Part shown: positions 43,579 to 52,319 of the stretch, in pieces
Position numbering within the stretch: position 1 is the stretch's first letter
How the letters are laid out: each line of letters begins with the position of its first letter
Made by a program: the position numbers and the translations under genes
Assembly: GCA_017618075.1 (NCBI GenBank)
Contig: JAFZUY010000053.1
Span: forward strand, 26,397-90,396
DNA from: Lachnospiraceae bacterium
GTDB lineage: Bacteria > Bacillota > Clostridia > Lachnospirales > Lachnospiraceae
DNA length: 64,000 nucleotides
Reading direction: 5' to 3'
Notes under the pieces: generated by a model
Databases searched by the model: none
Told to the model about the DNA's origin: nothing
What the model saw: the letters and a program-made list of their open reading frames with translations, nothing else

Positions 43579-44562
43579 TTATTCCTTGGGAATACTTGAT
43601 ACGATTTTCTTTACAATCTGATCTGTGGTAATACCTTCGGCAAGTGCTTCGAACGAAAGTGTTACTCTGTGACGAAGTGCGGGAAGCGCTACGCTTTCAA
43701 CATCCGCAAACGAAACATTGTATCTGCCTTCAAGCATTGCTTTTGCTCTGGCTGTCTTAAAGATAGCCTGTGCTGCTCTGGGTGAAGCACCGACAGAAAT
43801 ATATTTCTTTGCAAGCTCGTTTGCGCCGGGAACCTCGGGATGTGTACCGATTACCAGACGAAGAGCAAATGCTTCAACTTCTTCAGCCATGGGGATTTCG
43901 TTTACATACTGTCTGATATTCATAATGTCATCACCCGAAAGAACAGGATTAAGAACTGTTTCCTTATTCGTAACTGTAATGTCCATAATCTTTTTAAGCT
44001 CCGCAAACGTAGGAAAATCAACCTGAATCTTGAACAAGAAACGGTCGAGCTGTGCTTCGGGAAGAGGATATGTACCTTCGTTCTCTATGGGGTTCTGTGT
44101 TGCAAGCACCATAAAAGGCTCCGAAAGAGGATATGTATTGTTACCTACGGTAACCGTATGCTCCTGCATGGCTTCAAGAAGAGCCGACTGAGTCTTTGGT
44201 GTTGCACGGTTTATTTCATCCGCAAGCAAAAGGTTTGCAAATACGGGGCCGGGCTGGAATTCAAATTCATTTCTGCCCTCTTTTTTAACAATGATATCCG
44301 TACCCGTAACATCCGCAGGCATAAGGTCCGGAGTAAACTGAATACGTGAAAACTCCAGGTCACACACCTGAGCAAGTGCTTTTACGAGCTGTGTTTTTCC
44401 AAGGCCCGGAACACCTTCAAGAAGTACGTTACCGCCTGCTATCAAAGACAGAAGAACCTGTCTTACAACATCTTTCTGACCTATGATTGCCTTGCCTATT
44501 TCAGCCTCGGCAGCATTCATTTTGGCAATCATTTCTTTTAATTCCTGTTCGCTTGCGTTCAT
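43579..44562 (-). CDS. MoxR-type AAA+ ATPase
   Basis: 327 residues. Walker A GVPGLGKT (about 50-57), Walker B NLLLADEINR, sensor ATQNPIENEGTYPLPEAQLDRF and the C-terminal helical lid are the MoxR pattern. MoxR proteins act as chaperone-like ATPases that activate partner complexes holding VWA proteins. The genes for the DUF58 and two VWA proteins follow directly. AAAGGAAAACAAA precedes the ATG. Confidence 0.95.
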   Translation of the reverse strand: MNASEQELKEMIAKMNAAEAEIGKAIIGQKDVVRQVLLSLIAGGNVLLEGVPGLGKTQLVKALAQVCDLEFSRIQFTPDLMPADVTGTDIIVKKEGRNEFEFQPGPVFANLLLADEINRATPKTQSALLEAMQEHTVTVGNNTYPLSEPFMVLATQNPIENEGTYPLPEAQLDRFLFKIQVDFPTFAELKKIMDITVTNKETVLNPVLSGDDIMNIRQYVNEIPMAEEVEAFALRLVIGTHPEVPGANELAKKYISVGASPRAAQAIFKTARAKAMLEGRYNVSFADVESVALPALRHRVTLSFEALAEGITTDQIVKKIVSSIPKE

Positions 44563-44588
44563 TTTGTTTTCCTTTCAAAAATGATTTA

Positions 44589-46568
44589 TTAGTTCATACT
44601 GTCAAAATAATCTTTTACAACATCCTTCATACTGTCGGGGATTTTGCTGTGTTCCATGTTCTGGTATGCTTCCTTGGTGTAGTTACCGATTACTTCGCCA
44701 TGTGTCTGCTTATTTCCCGACCATACATATGAATAATCCGACGATGTCATATTGGAGTTTCCGTTTTCGTTGGCATATCCGGTGAGTTTTTCGTTTGGAT
44801 CCCAGTTGTCGGGAATCATCAGGGATTCATTCGGATCAAGTACAAGATCCTGTTCGTTGCCGATTTTTGAACCTGTATCCCATCCTGTTCCGCCCTGGCC
44901 ACCGCCGCCACTTTGTCCGCTCTGGCCGTCCTGTCCGCTCTGGCCCGGCTGCTGACCGCTTTGTCCGTCCTGTCCGCTCTGGCCCGGCTGCTGTCCGCTT
45001 TGACCATCCTGTCCGCTTTGACCATCCTGTCCGCTCTGTCCACTCTGACCGGGCTGCTGTCCGCTTTGACCGTCCTGTCCGCTCTGGCCGTCCTGTCCAC
45101 TCTGGCCATCCTGTCCGCTTTGTCCGTCCTGACCGCTCTGACCCGGCTGTTGTCCGGGTTGCTGTCCACCGTTAGGATTTTGCTGACCTCCGGGCTGCTG
45201 TCCGTTAGGATTTTGCTGACCTCCGGGCTGCTGTCCGTTAGGATTCTGCTGACCTCCGGGCTGCTGTCCGTTAGGATTCTGCTGACCTCCGGGCTGCTGT
45301 CCTCCGTTGGGATTCATACCGCCGGGGTTAGGATTTTGGTTATTGCCGGGATTCTGATTTCCGTTATTACCCGGGTTTTGGTTTCCGTTATTGCCCGGGT
45401 TCTGTGAAGGATCCGAACCATTTGGATTCTGTCCGTTCTGACCGTTCTGACCCTGTTGAGGATTCGTGGGATCGGGAGCACCGTTCTGCTGGCCGTTCTG
45501 ACCATTCTGTCCGTCCTGCTGGCCGTTCTGACCATTTTGTTGTCCGTTCTGGCCATTCTGTCCGTTCTGACCGTCCTGACCCTGATTGCCCTGTTCTCCG
45601 TTTGCATACTGATCCAGTTGCTGCTGTGCCTGAGAAGCGGTCTCGTCTGAAATCTCACCGTTCTCCTCAAGTTCCTTCTGCATCTGCTCTGCCAGTTTCT
45701 CAAGCTCTTCGTCCTGATTTTTCTTTGCGAGTTCCTCAAGATCCTTGGCTATTTCTGCCTGGTCTTTGGGCTTTATTTCATCTTTCATTACGGAGTCGAG
45801 AGCATTCTGAATCGCCTCGGCTTCTCTTTTATTTTCATCAGGCTTTTCTTCGCCTATATAATCATAAATCTTATTTTCGAAACGCTCTTTTACCTTGTCG
45901 ACCTCTGTAGAGTTTTCACTCTCATCGAGTTCTTCCTTGGCTTCTTTTAACATTTCATCCAGTTTTTCAATATCTTCTACGCTGAGATTATGTGTTTCTT
46001 TTATCTCAGCCACAAGATTTTCAAGTTCTTCCTCGGCCTCTTTTTTCTCTTCCTGAAGGATGTGATTTTCGATTGCGATATCCTTGGCTTTAGCAGGGAT
46101 TAAACCGGTTGTTAATACAAACATCACACTTAAGAAGAAAAGGATAAAAGGAAGCGCCGTAAACTTCATCGGAAATACTTTTCTCATCGAAATGCCTGAA
46201 GTTTTAATAAGCGTATCCGTCTTTTGCATATTGGAAAAGACATCGTGTTTGCCCTTTAATTCCATGGATGTAATTACTCTCTCGTTATAACCCTTGGAAT
46301 CAAGTCTTAAGGCTGCTTCCTTCATTGAAGGATACCGAATCACAGTAATAATTACGCCTATCAAAATTGAAGCCATGCAAAGAAGTATTCCGACAATTGT
46401 TGCGCTGTAAAAAGGCACAAAAAGTGAAATAAGCTGCATAATGCCCCAGAGTGCAAGGCCGATGATTATAAAAAGTAACAATCCTTTTATGAATTTTACG
46501 AAACAAAGTCTTTTTCTTGCTCTTTTTATGAGGTTTTCAATCTTTTTATCTATTTCCATGAAAATCAC
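44589..46568 (-). CDS. Membrane protein with Gln/Gly/Asn-rich repeat tail
   Basis: 659 residues in four parts: two adjacent hydrophobic helices (about 26-45 and 50-76), a third at about 133-152, an acidic Glu/Lys coiled-coil region (about 165-330) of which one stretch is annotated by heptad-like LEELAKKN patterns, and a long low-complexity tail (about 330-565) of Gly/Gln/Asn/Pro. A short C-terminal folded region follows. The tail is built from short tandem repeats (see the repeat entries). I recognise no named family, though a link to DUF4175-like proteins of MoxR loci is conceivable. It lies between the ABC permease and MoxR genes, 26 bases before the latter. Confidence 0.8.
   Translation of the reverse strand: MIFMEIDKKIENLIKRARKRLCFVKFIKGLLLFIIIGLALWGIMQLISLFVPFYSATIVGILLCMASILIGVIITVIRYPSMKEAALRLDSKGYNERVITSMELKGKHDVFSNMQKTDTLIKTSGISMRKVFPMKFTALPFILFFLSVMFVLTTGLIPAKAKDIAIENHILQEEKKEAEEELENLVAEIKETHNLSVEDIEKLDEMLKEAKEELDESENSTEVDKVKERFENKIYDYIGEEKPDENKREAEAIQNALDSVMKDEIKPKDQAEIAKDLEELAKKNQDEELEKLAEQMQKELEENGEISDETASQAQQQLDQYANGEQGNQGQDGQNGQNGQNGQQNGQNGQQDGQNGQNGQQNGAPDPTNPQQGQNGQNGQNPNGSDPSQNPGNNGNQNPGNNGNQNPGNNQNPNPGGMNPNGGQQPGGQQNPNGQQPGGQQNPNGQQPGGQQNPNGQQPGGQQNPNGGQQPGQQPGQSGQDGQSGQDGQSGQDGQSGQDGQSGQQPGQSGQSGQDGQSGQDGQSGQQPGQSGQDGQSGQQPGQSGQDGQSGQSGGGGQGGTGWDTGSKIGNEQDLVLDPNESLMIPDNWDPNEKLTGYANENGNSNMTSSDYSYVWSGNKQTHGEVIGNYTKEAYQNMEHSKIPDSMKDVVKDYFDSMN
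44900..45150. repeat. Tandem 18-base repeats coding for Gly-Gln-Asp/Gly-Gln-Ser
   Basis: Repeated units of six codons coding GQDGQS, interspersed with GQQPGQS, occupy this stretch inside the membrane-protein gene. Codons alternate (Gly GGC/GGA, Gln CAG) so the DNA copies are similar but not identical. The region is likely to vary in length between strains. Confidence 0.75.
45183..45302. repeat. 33-base tandem repeats coding for NGQQPGGQQNP
   Basis: Three complete 33-base units start at 45183, 45216 and 45249, followed by a partial fourth with a diverged end. They differ at a single base (TTTTG/TTCTG). The near identity points to recent amplification by slippage or unequal exchange. Confidence 0.85.
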
Positions 46569-46583
46569 CTCTTTTCGAAAAAA

Positions 46584-47579
46584 CTACTGCTGTTGTGCCA
46601 CGCTCACGTTTTTCTTTCTTTCCTTAACCTTTCCTTTTACGGGATTTAAGATTGCTGCGGAAAGTCTTAATACGCCAAGCGAAATAAGAACCATTTCAAT
46701 CATGCTGATCGGAGTCCAGAGTTTCATAAGGATATTATTCTCTGTGAAATGAGGTAAAACATCTGTTCCGCAGAGAGAAATCATGCCCTTAATAGAAGCG
46801 TAATCACCGAAATTGTATCCGATGGTATTGCCCAAAACATCATATATCATAAGTATGGGATTGAATGTTCCGAGTAACATCAAAAAGTCTCCGTTTATAA
46901 AATGCGGATCTGTTATCCATGCAAATGCATTTTTGTCATAATAAAGTGTTTCGTTTATCATCGCTATAACCGACTGAATGACAAACGGAGTTGAAAATGT
47001 AACTGAAAAATAAATCATTACAAAAAGATATGTAAGTATTACCGAAACAATCGTATTCTTCGTCAAAGCCGAGAAGAATATTCCAAAGCATGATATAAAT
47101 CCGATAAATACAAGCAGTACCACTCCTATATAAAGCAGCTGGAAGAATGATATACCGCCGTAAATAAACACTATCGCAAGAAGCGGGAATGTGGATATTA
47201 CCATGAGTGCAAGGAATATAAAGTCCGAGCCGTATTTTCCTTTGATAATCTCCCAGGGAGTCATTCTTGTGGTAAGAAGAACATCCAGCGTCTGTCTTTC
47301 CTTTTCAAGTGAAATACTGCCTGCGGTTATTGCAGGAGTAAGGAATAAAAGCAGTGTGGCTTCCACAAATACCATTGCAATAAGATACCATGCAAGTACT
47401 CTGTAAGAGCAGGACGCTTCAACTGAAGAAATCATTATTCCCAGGAAAAAGCATAATGAAATCGGTGCCAGAAACATATTGATTAAAAGCATAATAATCA
47501 TTATTTTCGGACGCTTCATATCAATGGTCATTTCTTTGTATAAAACGGCATTGGTTTTGTTCTTTTTAGGCTTACTCAT
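46584..47579 (-). CDS. ABC-2 type permease (GldF-like)
   Basis: 331 residues, six hydrophobic segments. ERQTLDVLLTTRMTPWEIIKGKYG between the second and third is the cytoplasmic coupling segment of ABC-2 permeases. The permease pairs with the ATPase encoded 1 base upstream. Similar permease/ATPase pairs with a large auxiliary surface protein exist as GldA/GldF/GldG; here the 919-residue gene upstream takes the place of GldG, an inference from context. Confidence 0.88.
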   Translation of the reverse strand: MSKPKKNKTNAVLYKEMTIDMKRPKIMIIMLLINMFLAPISLCFFLGIMISSVEASCSYRVLAWYLIAMVFVEATLLLFLTPAITAGSISLEKERQTLDVLLTTRMTPWEIIKGKYGSDFIFLALMVISTFPLLAIVFIYGGISFFQLLYIGVVLLVFIGFISCFGIFFSALTKNTIVSVILTYLFVMIYFSVTFSTPFVIQSVIAMINETLYYDKNAFAWITDPHFINGDFLMLLGTFNPILMIYDVLGNTIGYNFGDYASIKGMISLCGTDVLPHFTENNILMKLWTPISMIEMVLISLGVLRLSAAILNPVKGKVKERKKNVSVAQQQ

Positions 47580-47580
47580 A

Positions 47581-48528
47581 TTAACTCCTTTTATTCGGTT
47601 CAGCTGCCTGACCCGATACTATCTGCATAAACAGGCTTTCGAGGCTTCCTTCCTCGCGGTAAAAGCTGTTGACGGTAATATTTGAAGAAACAAGAGACGC
47701 AAGCATTTTTCCTTCGTCTTCCTTGGTTCCTGTAAAGACAATCTTTAATATGCTTCCCTGAGCGGTAACCTTCTGAACATAAGGATTGCTCTGAAGAATT
47801 GCAAATACATCATCAATCTGACTTTCATCCACCGTTAAGTTAAGCGGTGAAGACATTGCAGCCGCACGGTGAATCTCTTCTATACTTCCCTGCAGTACAA
47901 GATGGCCTTTTTCGATAATTCCTACCGAAGTACACATCTCGGCAAGTTCGGGTAAGATATGTGACGAAATAATAATCGTTTTACCCATTGATGATAAGTT
48001 TTTAAGTATCTCTTTTAACTCATATCTTGCCTTGGGGTCAAGACCGCTCGCAGGCTCATCGAGGAAAAGAATATCCGGGTTATGTACAAGACCTCGGGCG
48101 AGACAAAGTCTCTGTTTCATACCACGTGAAAGTCCGTTTACATCAGAATCTTTTTTATGTGTAAGATTTACCAGGTCTAAAAGTTCTTCACTTAACTTAT
48201 CTGATTCTTTGCCGTAAATACCGTATGCATTTGCGAAAAAGTGAAGATATTCCGATGCCGAAAGGCTCTTGTATACGCCGAAATAATCGGGAACATAGCC
48301 AACCTTTTCAGCAAGTGCCCTGTGGTTTTTAAGCATATTCTCGCCGTCGATTAAAACCTCTCCGCCGTCAGCCTTTAACAGTCCGACGCAGATTCTCATG
48401 GTTGTGGTTTTACCTGCACCGTTTGAACCTACGAAACCGAACAGTTCGCCCTGAGCGACATTAAGGGAAAAATCGTTTAATGCGAGGAATCTTCCGTATC
48501 TTTTATACAAATGTTTAATCTCTATCAT
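47581..48528 (-). CDS. ABC transporter ATPase (GldA-like)
   Basis: 315 residues with an ATPase domain to about 225. Walker A GSNGAGKTTT, Q-loop around VPDYFG, signature LSRGMKQRL, Walker B DILFLDEPASGLDP and IIISSHIL H-loop are all visible, followed by a C-terminal ligand-like domain (about 230-300). The domain order and the D-loop match the drug/export or GldA-type subfamily (CcmA-like). It follows the giant exported protein gene by 31 bases. Confidence 0.92.
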   Translation of the reverse strand: MIEIKHLYKRYGRFLALNDFSLNVAQGELFGFVGSNGAGKTTTMRICVGLLKADGGEVLIDGENMLKNHRALAEKVGYVPDYFGVYKSLSASEYLHFFANAYGIYGKESDKLSEELLDLVNLTHKKDSDVNGLSRGMKQRLCLARGLVHNPDILFLDEPASGLDPKARYELKEILKNLSSMGKTIIISSHILPELAEMCTSVGIIEKGHLVLQGSIEEIHRAAAMSSPLNLTVDESQIDDVFAILQSNPYVQKVTAQGSILKIVFTGTKEDEGKMLASLVSSNITVNSFYREEGSLESLFMQIVSGQAAEPNKRS

Positions 48529-48559
48529 CTTTATCTCCCCAAAAGGATTATTTTACTTT

Positions 48560-51286
48560 TTACTGTACCTGAAGATCTTTGAAATCTTCGCGAACAACAA
48601 TGGCTTCTGTACGGGATTGTTTACTCTTCTTGCCTTCGGTTACTTTTGCTCCTATATCCGACTTGGGGAACGCAACAACCAGTATATGATCATTGTCCGG
48701 AGCATATTCATCCTCAAGATAATCAAGAACCGATTTGCGGTGGATTGTTTCGTTAAATCCTCTGTAAATATTGCCGAACAAAAGTCCTAAAGCAATATCC
48801 GCGGATTTATTCTTGTTATAATGCGAAGCAAGCTTGTTGGAGTACGTTGAATAAAGGTAACTGTAACTGTTGTTATTGTCATCAATGAATTTTCCCGTAC
48901 TTGCAACTACGCTTTCGCCGGGTTTAATCTTCTTGATATAATAATCCTCATAACCCTTTGATGTATAAATCTGAACTATAACATCCTCGAGTACAGTTGA
49001 ATAATTGTTGGTCACGCAAATATTCTGAGGAACCTTTCCACCGATAGAAAGATCAGTCTTAAGAGTGACATCAAGTCCGCCCTGTGTCGGATATGCGGCT
49101 TCACCCTTAAATGACTGACTCTCGAGCGCAACCTTGTTGGAAATAACACTCTGGATATGATCGTAATCGGATCTGTATCTGATGGCATATGTATCATAAT
49201 CTATATCACTTGATGAATAATATGTGCCGTCGGGAGCATAATTTCTGTCAATCTCAATTTCGTTTGTAAAATCAATCACATATTCCTTTGCCTTCGGTAC
49301 CGTAACATTGATAAAATCAACTTCCTGTGTGGATACGGAATCGGGGAAAAGAAGCGTAATGATGTTTGTATTAAGTCTTAAAACTCTGGTAGAAAAACCG
49401 AGGCAGAAAATTAGCACTGCCACAGCCAGAGCCGATACGGGATAAACAACCCAGAGCTTCCAAGTCTTTTTCTTCTTTAGGCAAACCAGATAGGCTACAA
49501 GGATTGCAACAAAGTATAAAAGAAGAATAATTATGTATAAAAGAACAGGAGGCACGGGAGCGCTGGCCGCAGATTTAAGTAAATTCTTCTCGGCATATCC
49601 TGTACCGTATGAATAATAATATGAATTTCCCGCTTTATTTTCATAATTTACGGCTTCGTTAATAAGGTCCGTTCCTGCAACTTTTTCAATAAGATTTCTG
49701 AAAAACTCTCCGGATGAAGAATTCTTCGGAATAGGATTTTTGGTAAAGTCAACCGCACAGAGAATCACTTTGCCGTCACCGCTCTTCATTACCTTTGCGA
49801 GAGGGTAAGTACCACCGTCGGATGTATCACCGTAAATGATTTCATCAAAAGATCTCGTTAATGTTTCATCGATTCCGCAACAGTCAACATCCAGATATTT
49901 GTAATCATTAGAAATTAACGCATTCGAATTGGTGCTTAAATCAGGTCTTAAATCGATTCCGTTATCCATATAATTGAAAAACAGATATGCATAGTGCCTT
50001 AAGAATTCCCTGAAATCATCTCCGAAATATTCATCAAATGCAGCATCAAGATCGGCTTCATCAGTGATGGAAAGTTGATCGCAAAGATACCATTTAGGAT
50101 CAAATCCTAAAAGATTGCAGTACTCTCTGTATCCGTAATCTTCAATTTCTTCTTCACTGAAACCGTACCAGTTCATCAGTTCATCAAGAGTTTCCGAAAC
50201 ATAGCCGTATCTCTCATCGTAATATTTGTAATGGTAGGCGCCGTTTGAATCGGAATAAAAAGCATTATTTTCAAAAAGATAAACATTTGACGGATCTACG
50301 AGATTGTTATACGCATCATAATAATCTCCGTTATCACTATAGCTGCCGCCATAGCTGAATATATAATCATTCATTCCGTCACCATCCAAATCCCAGTAAT
50401 TGGAAGGATCGGTATAATCGTAAATATTGTAATAATAATATCCGTCATAAAAACCATCAAAAGAACTGTAACTGTTTGTCACAGAACCTATCAGTGACAG
50501 ATATGAATAATCTTCGGTTGCAAGACCGAGTGTTGTGTTTTTCGATGTGGTGGATGTTACTTTTTCGTTTATTATATTTCCGTAAAGGCCTGATAATGTT
50601 TTGTTCGCAGTTGAACCTGTACCGATTACCAAAATACCGCCCTTTTTAACCCAGAGGTTAAGAGCGCTCATCTGTTCCTTCGTTAATAAATCCGTGGAAA
50701 AATCAGAAATAAGAATAACATCCAGCATATCGAGTGCTGCATAATTTACGGGAAAATCTGCTGCCGAAAGTTCTACCAGCGAAGTATATCTGGTAGTGTC
50801 GGAAAGAAAATGAACTCTGTCCATATATCCGAGCGCAGAAAAATCATCGGATAATACTCCGACTCTGATATCGTTTTTGGTCTTTGAAACATTTATCTTC
50901 TGAAGTTCTGACCAGAGAACCTTGTATCTTTTATTGGTCATTCTGACATTAACAAATTCTGCGGGTACAGGAATACCTGCTACAATTTGTACTGTCTTGG
51001 TTTCGCCGGCGCCGAGTGCAATTTCTTCTTCGTAAAGAATATTATTGTTGGAATAACCGGGAATAATAAGCTGCATACAGCCTTCAAAATTATTTGAGTT
51101 TTTGTTGGTAACGGTTATTTCAAAAGGGGCTCCGTATCCTACCAGAACCTTTTGACCGTAACCCGCGTCTAAAGAAACCTCAAAATCATATGTGGTTTTG
51201 GCTTCCGCAAAACGCGCAGGAATAAATGCAATTAATGCTCCAAGCATCAGAATGCATAAAATCCTTGTTATGATATTCTTTTTCAT
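48560..51286 (-). CDS. Giant exported membrane protein of the MoxR/ABC operon
   Basis: About 908 residues. A signal peptide (hydrophobic core about residues 6-22, cleavage probably after AEA) is followed by a CARDB-like beta domain. Then comes a Rossmann/GATase-like segment (LDMLDVILISDFS and VKKGGILVIGTGS) and a long Tyr/Asp/Asn-rich insertion including DLDGDGMND (about residue 298), a Ca2+-loop-like motif. Two transmembrane helices lie near PPVLLYIIILLLYFVAIL. The C-terminal part is extracellular by prediction. GGAGG precedes two successive ATGs; the second (51286) has the better spacing. Likely the auxiliary subunit of the ABC system downstream. Confidence 0.75.
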   Translation of the reverse strand: MKKNIITRILCILMLGALIAFIPARFAEAKTTYDFEVSLDAGYGQKVLVGYGAPFEITVTNKNSNNFEGCMQLIIPGYSNNNILYEEEIALGAGETKTVQIVAGIPVPAEFVNVRMTNKRYKVLWSELQKINVSKTKNDIRVGVLSDDFSALGYMDRVHFLSDTTRYTSLVELSAADFPVNYAALDMLDVILISDFSTDLLTKEQMSALNLWVKKGGILVIGTGSTANKTLSGLYGNIINEKVTSTTSKNTTLGLATEDYSYLSLIGSVTNSYSSFDGFYDGYYYYNIYDYTDPSNYWDLDGDGMNDYIFSYGGSYSDNGDYYDAYNNLVDPSNVYLFENNAFYSDSNGAYHYKYYDERYGYVSETLDELMNWYGFSEEEIEDYGYREYCNLLGFDPKWYLCDQLSITDEADLDAAFDEYFGDDFREFLRHYAYLFFNYMDNGIDLRPDLSTNSNALISNDYKYLDVDCCGIDETLTRSFDEIIYGDTSDGGTYPLAKVMKSGDGKVILCAVDFTKNPIPKNSSSGEFFRNLIEKVAGTDLINEAVNYENKAGNSYYYSYGTGYAEKNLLKSAASAPVPPVLLYIIILLLYFVAILVAYLVCLKKKKTWKLWVVYPVSALAVAVLIFCLGFSTRVLRLNTNIITLLFPDSVSTQEVDFINVTVPKAKEYVIDFTNEIEIDRNYAPDGTYYSSSDIDYDTYAIRYRSDYDHIQSVISNKVALESQSFKGEAAYPTQGGLDVTLKTDLSIGGKVPQNICVTNNYSTVLEDVIVQIYTSKGYEDYYIKKIKPGESVVASTGKFIDDNNNSYSYLYSTYSNKLASHYNKNKSADIALGLLFGNIYRGFNETIHRKSVLDYLEDEYAPDNDHILVVAFPKSDIGAKVTEGKKSKQSRTEAIVVREDFKDLQVQ

Positions 51287-51326
51287 CATGACCTCCGAAG
51301 TCCCGTTTTTATGACACACGAAACTT

Positions 51327-51355
51327 ATTATATAATAATATCGGTTTAATTACAA
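51327..51355 (-). promoter_or_regulatory. Internal promoter ahead of the giant exported protein
   Basis: TTGTAA and TATAAT separated by exactly 17 bases on the minus strand, 41 bases upstream of the gene start. It is in the 97-base gap following the anti-sigma-like gene. It suggests that the eight downstream genes can be made independently of sigma/anti-sigma readthrough. Confidence 0.6.
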
Positions 51356-51383
51356 ACTGAGGGGCTTAATAGTCCTCTGTCCT

Positions 51384-52319
51384 TTACGGCGTTTTAAACT
51401 CAATTTCGTAACAGATTTCATCATCGGGAACGAAATTAATGATACAGTCATACTCTGCATCTTCGGTAAAATCAGCGTCCTTAAAATCAGGCTTAAGATA
51501 TGCAGTAATTGTCTCCCCTGCTTCAAATCCGTCAAAATCTTCGGGTATTACAAGGTAATCACCATAAACACCGACTATTTCAATATCTGCCAGTTTCTTT
51601 CCTTCTTCATTTTCATATACGGAAAGGAATTTGACCGTTACGCTGTCGTTAATTACTCTGCTGTCAGCTTCACGTTCTGTAGGAGCAAGGGATGAAGCTG
51701 AATCCGACTTTGTTCCGTCGAAGTTTTCCATAAGTCCCTGTAAACCTTCAAGCTTATCCTGTCCGAGCGTGAAATCGTAGTCTGAAACAGCATTCTTATA
51801 TTCCTGGGTTGAATCTTCTTCATAGTATTCGGTAGCTTCAGATACAGCCGGTTCATCCCACGTTGCAGCAGCATCGTAATATTCAGTTGCAGCCTCCGCC
51901 GTAGAAGTCGGAGCGGCCGGTGATGCATCATAAGCAAAATTTGCTGTAGTGGTCGGAGCTGACATTTTGCTTCCCATTCCGCCAAGCATCATCATAAAAC
52001 CAACGGGAATAATTACTAAAAGAAGAATTGCTGCCGAAGGAATTGCTACAAATACCCATGCGGGAATTCTGAATTTTTTCTTCTTCTGTGTCTGTGCTTT
52101 TACAGGTTCGTTATCATATGCGTTTACTGCATATTTGTTTGCTGTATTAACTGTATTGTTTTCAGGTTTGTTAAAATTAATAACATTTGAAGCCGGTGTT
52201 TCGTTACCGTCTGTTTTTGCATTTTCTTCTGCGTCGATTGCCGCTTCGATTCTGCCCCAGAGATCGGGCAAATCGTTCATAACGGCTTCTTTATATTCTT
52301 TTGAAAGATCTTTATTCAT
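51384..52319 (-). CDS. Membrane anti-sigma-like protein
   Basis: 311 residues encoded 8 bases into the sigma gene's end. A cytoplasmic N-terminus (about 1-85, with LPDLWGRIEAAIDAE as a helical start) is followed by one transmembrane segment (about 87-112), an extracellular Ala/Thr/Ser/Glu-Tyr-rich stretch, and a compact C-terminal domain. The overlapping position directly after an ECF sigma gene and the single-pass topology are the classic anti-sigma layout. The zinc-binding HxxxCxxC motif is absent, so the class is unclear. Confidence 0.7.
   Translation of the reverse strand: MNKDLSKEYKEAVMNDLPDLWGRIEAAIDAEENAKTDGNETPASNVINFNKPENNTVNTANKYAVNAYDNEPVKAQTQKKKKFRIPAWVFVAIPSAAILLLVIIPVGFMMMLGGMGSKMSAPTTTANFAYDASPAAPTSTAEAATEYYDAAATWDEPAVSEATEYYEEDSTQEYKNAVSDYDFTLGQDKLEGLQGLMENFDGTKSDSASSLAPTEREADSRVINDSVTVKFLSVYENEEGKKLADIEIVGVYGDYLVIPEDFDGFEAGETITAYLKPDFKDADFTEDAEYDCIINFVPDDEICYEIEFKTP

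Noticed and set aside
43840-44349. A 169-codon plus-strand frame opposite moxR
   Set aside because: The minus-strand protein is a clear MoxR ATPase with conserved motifs; the opposite frame has no recognisable sequence or ribosome site.
45183-45302. Resemblance to a CRISPR array (33-base repeats)
   Set aside because: Units are directly adjacent without spacers, in frame with a coding region, and no cas gene is near.
44752-45910. Several long plus-strand frames opposite the Gln/Gly-repeat gene
   Set aside because: They are produced by the repetitive, GC-richer coding sequence on the other strand; composition is one or two residues repeated and no start signals are found.
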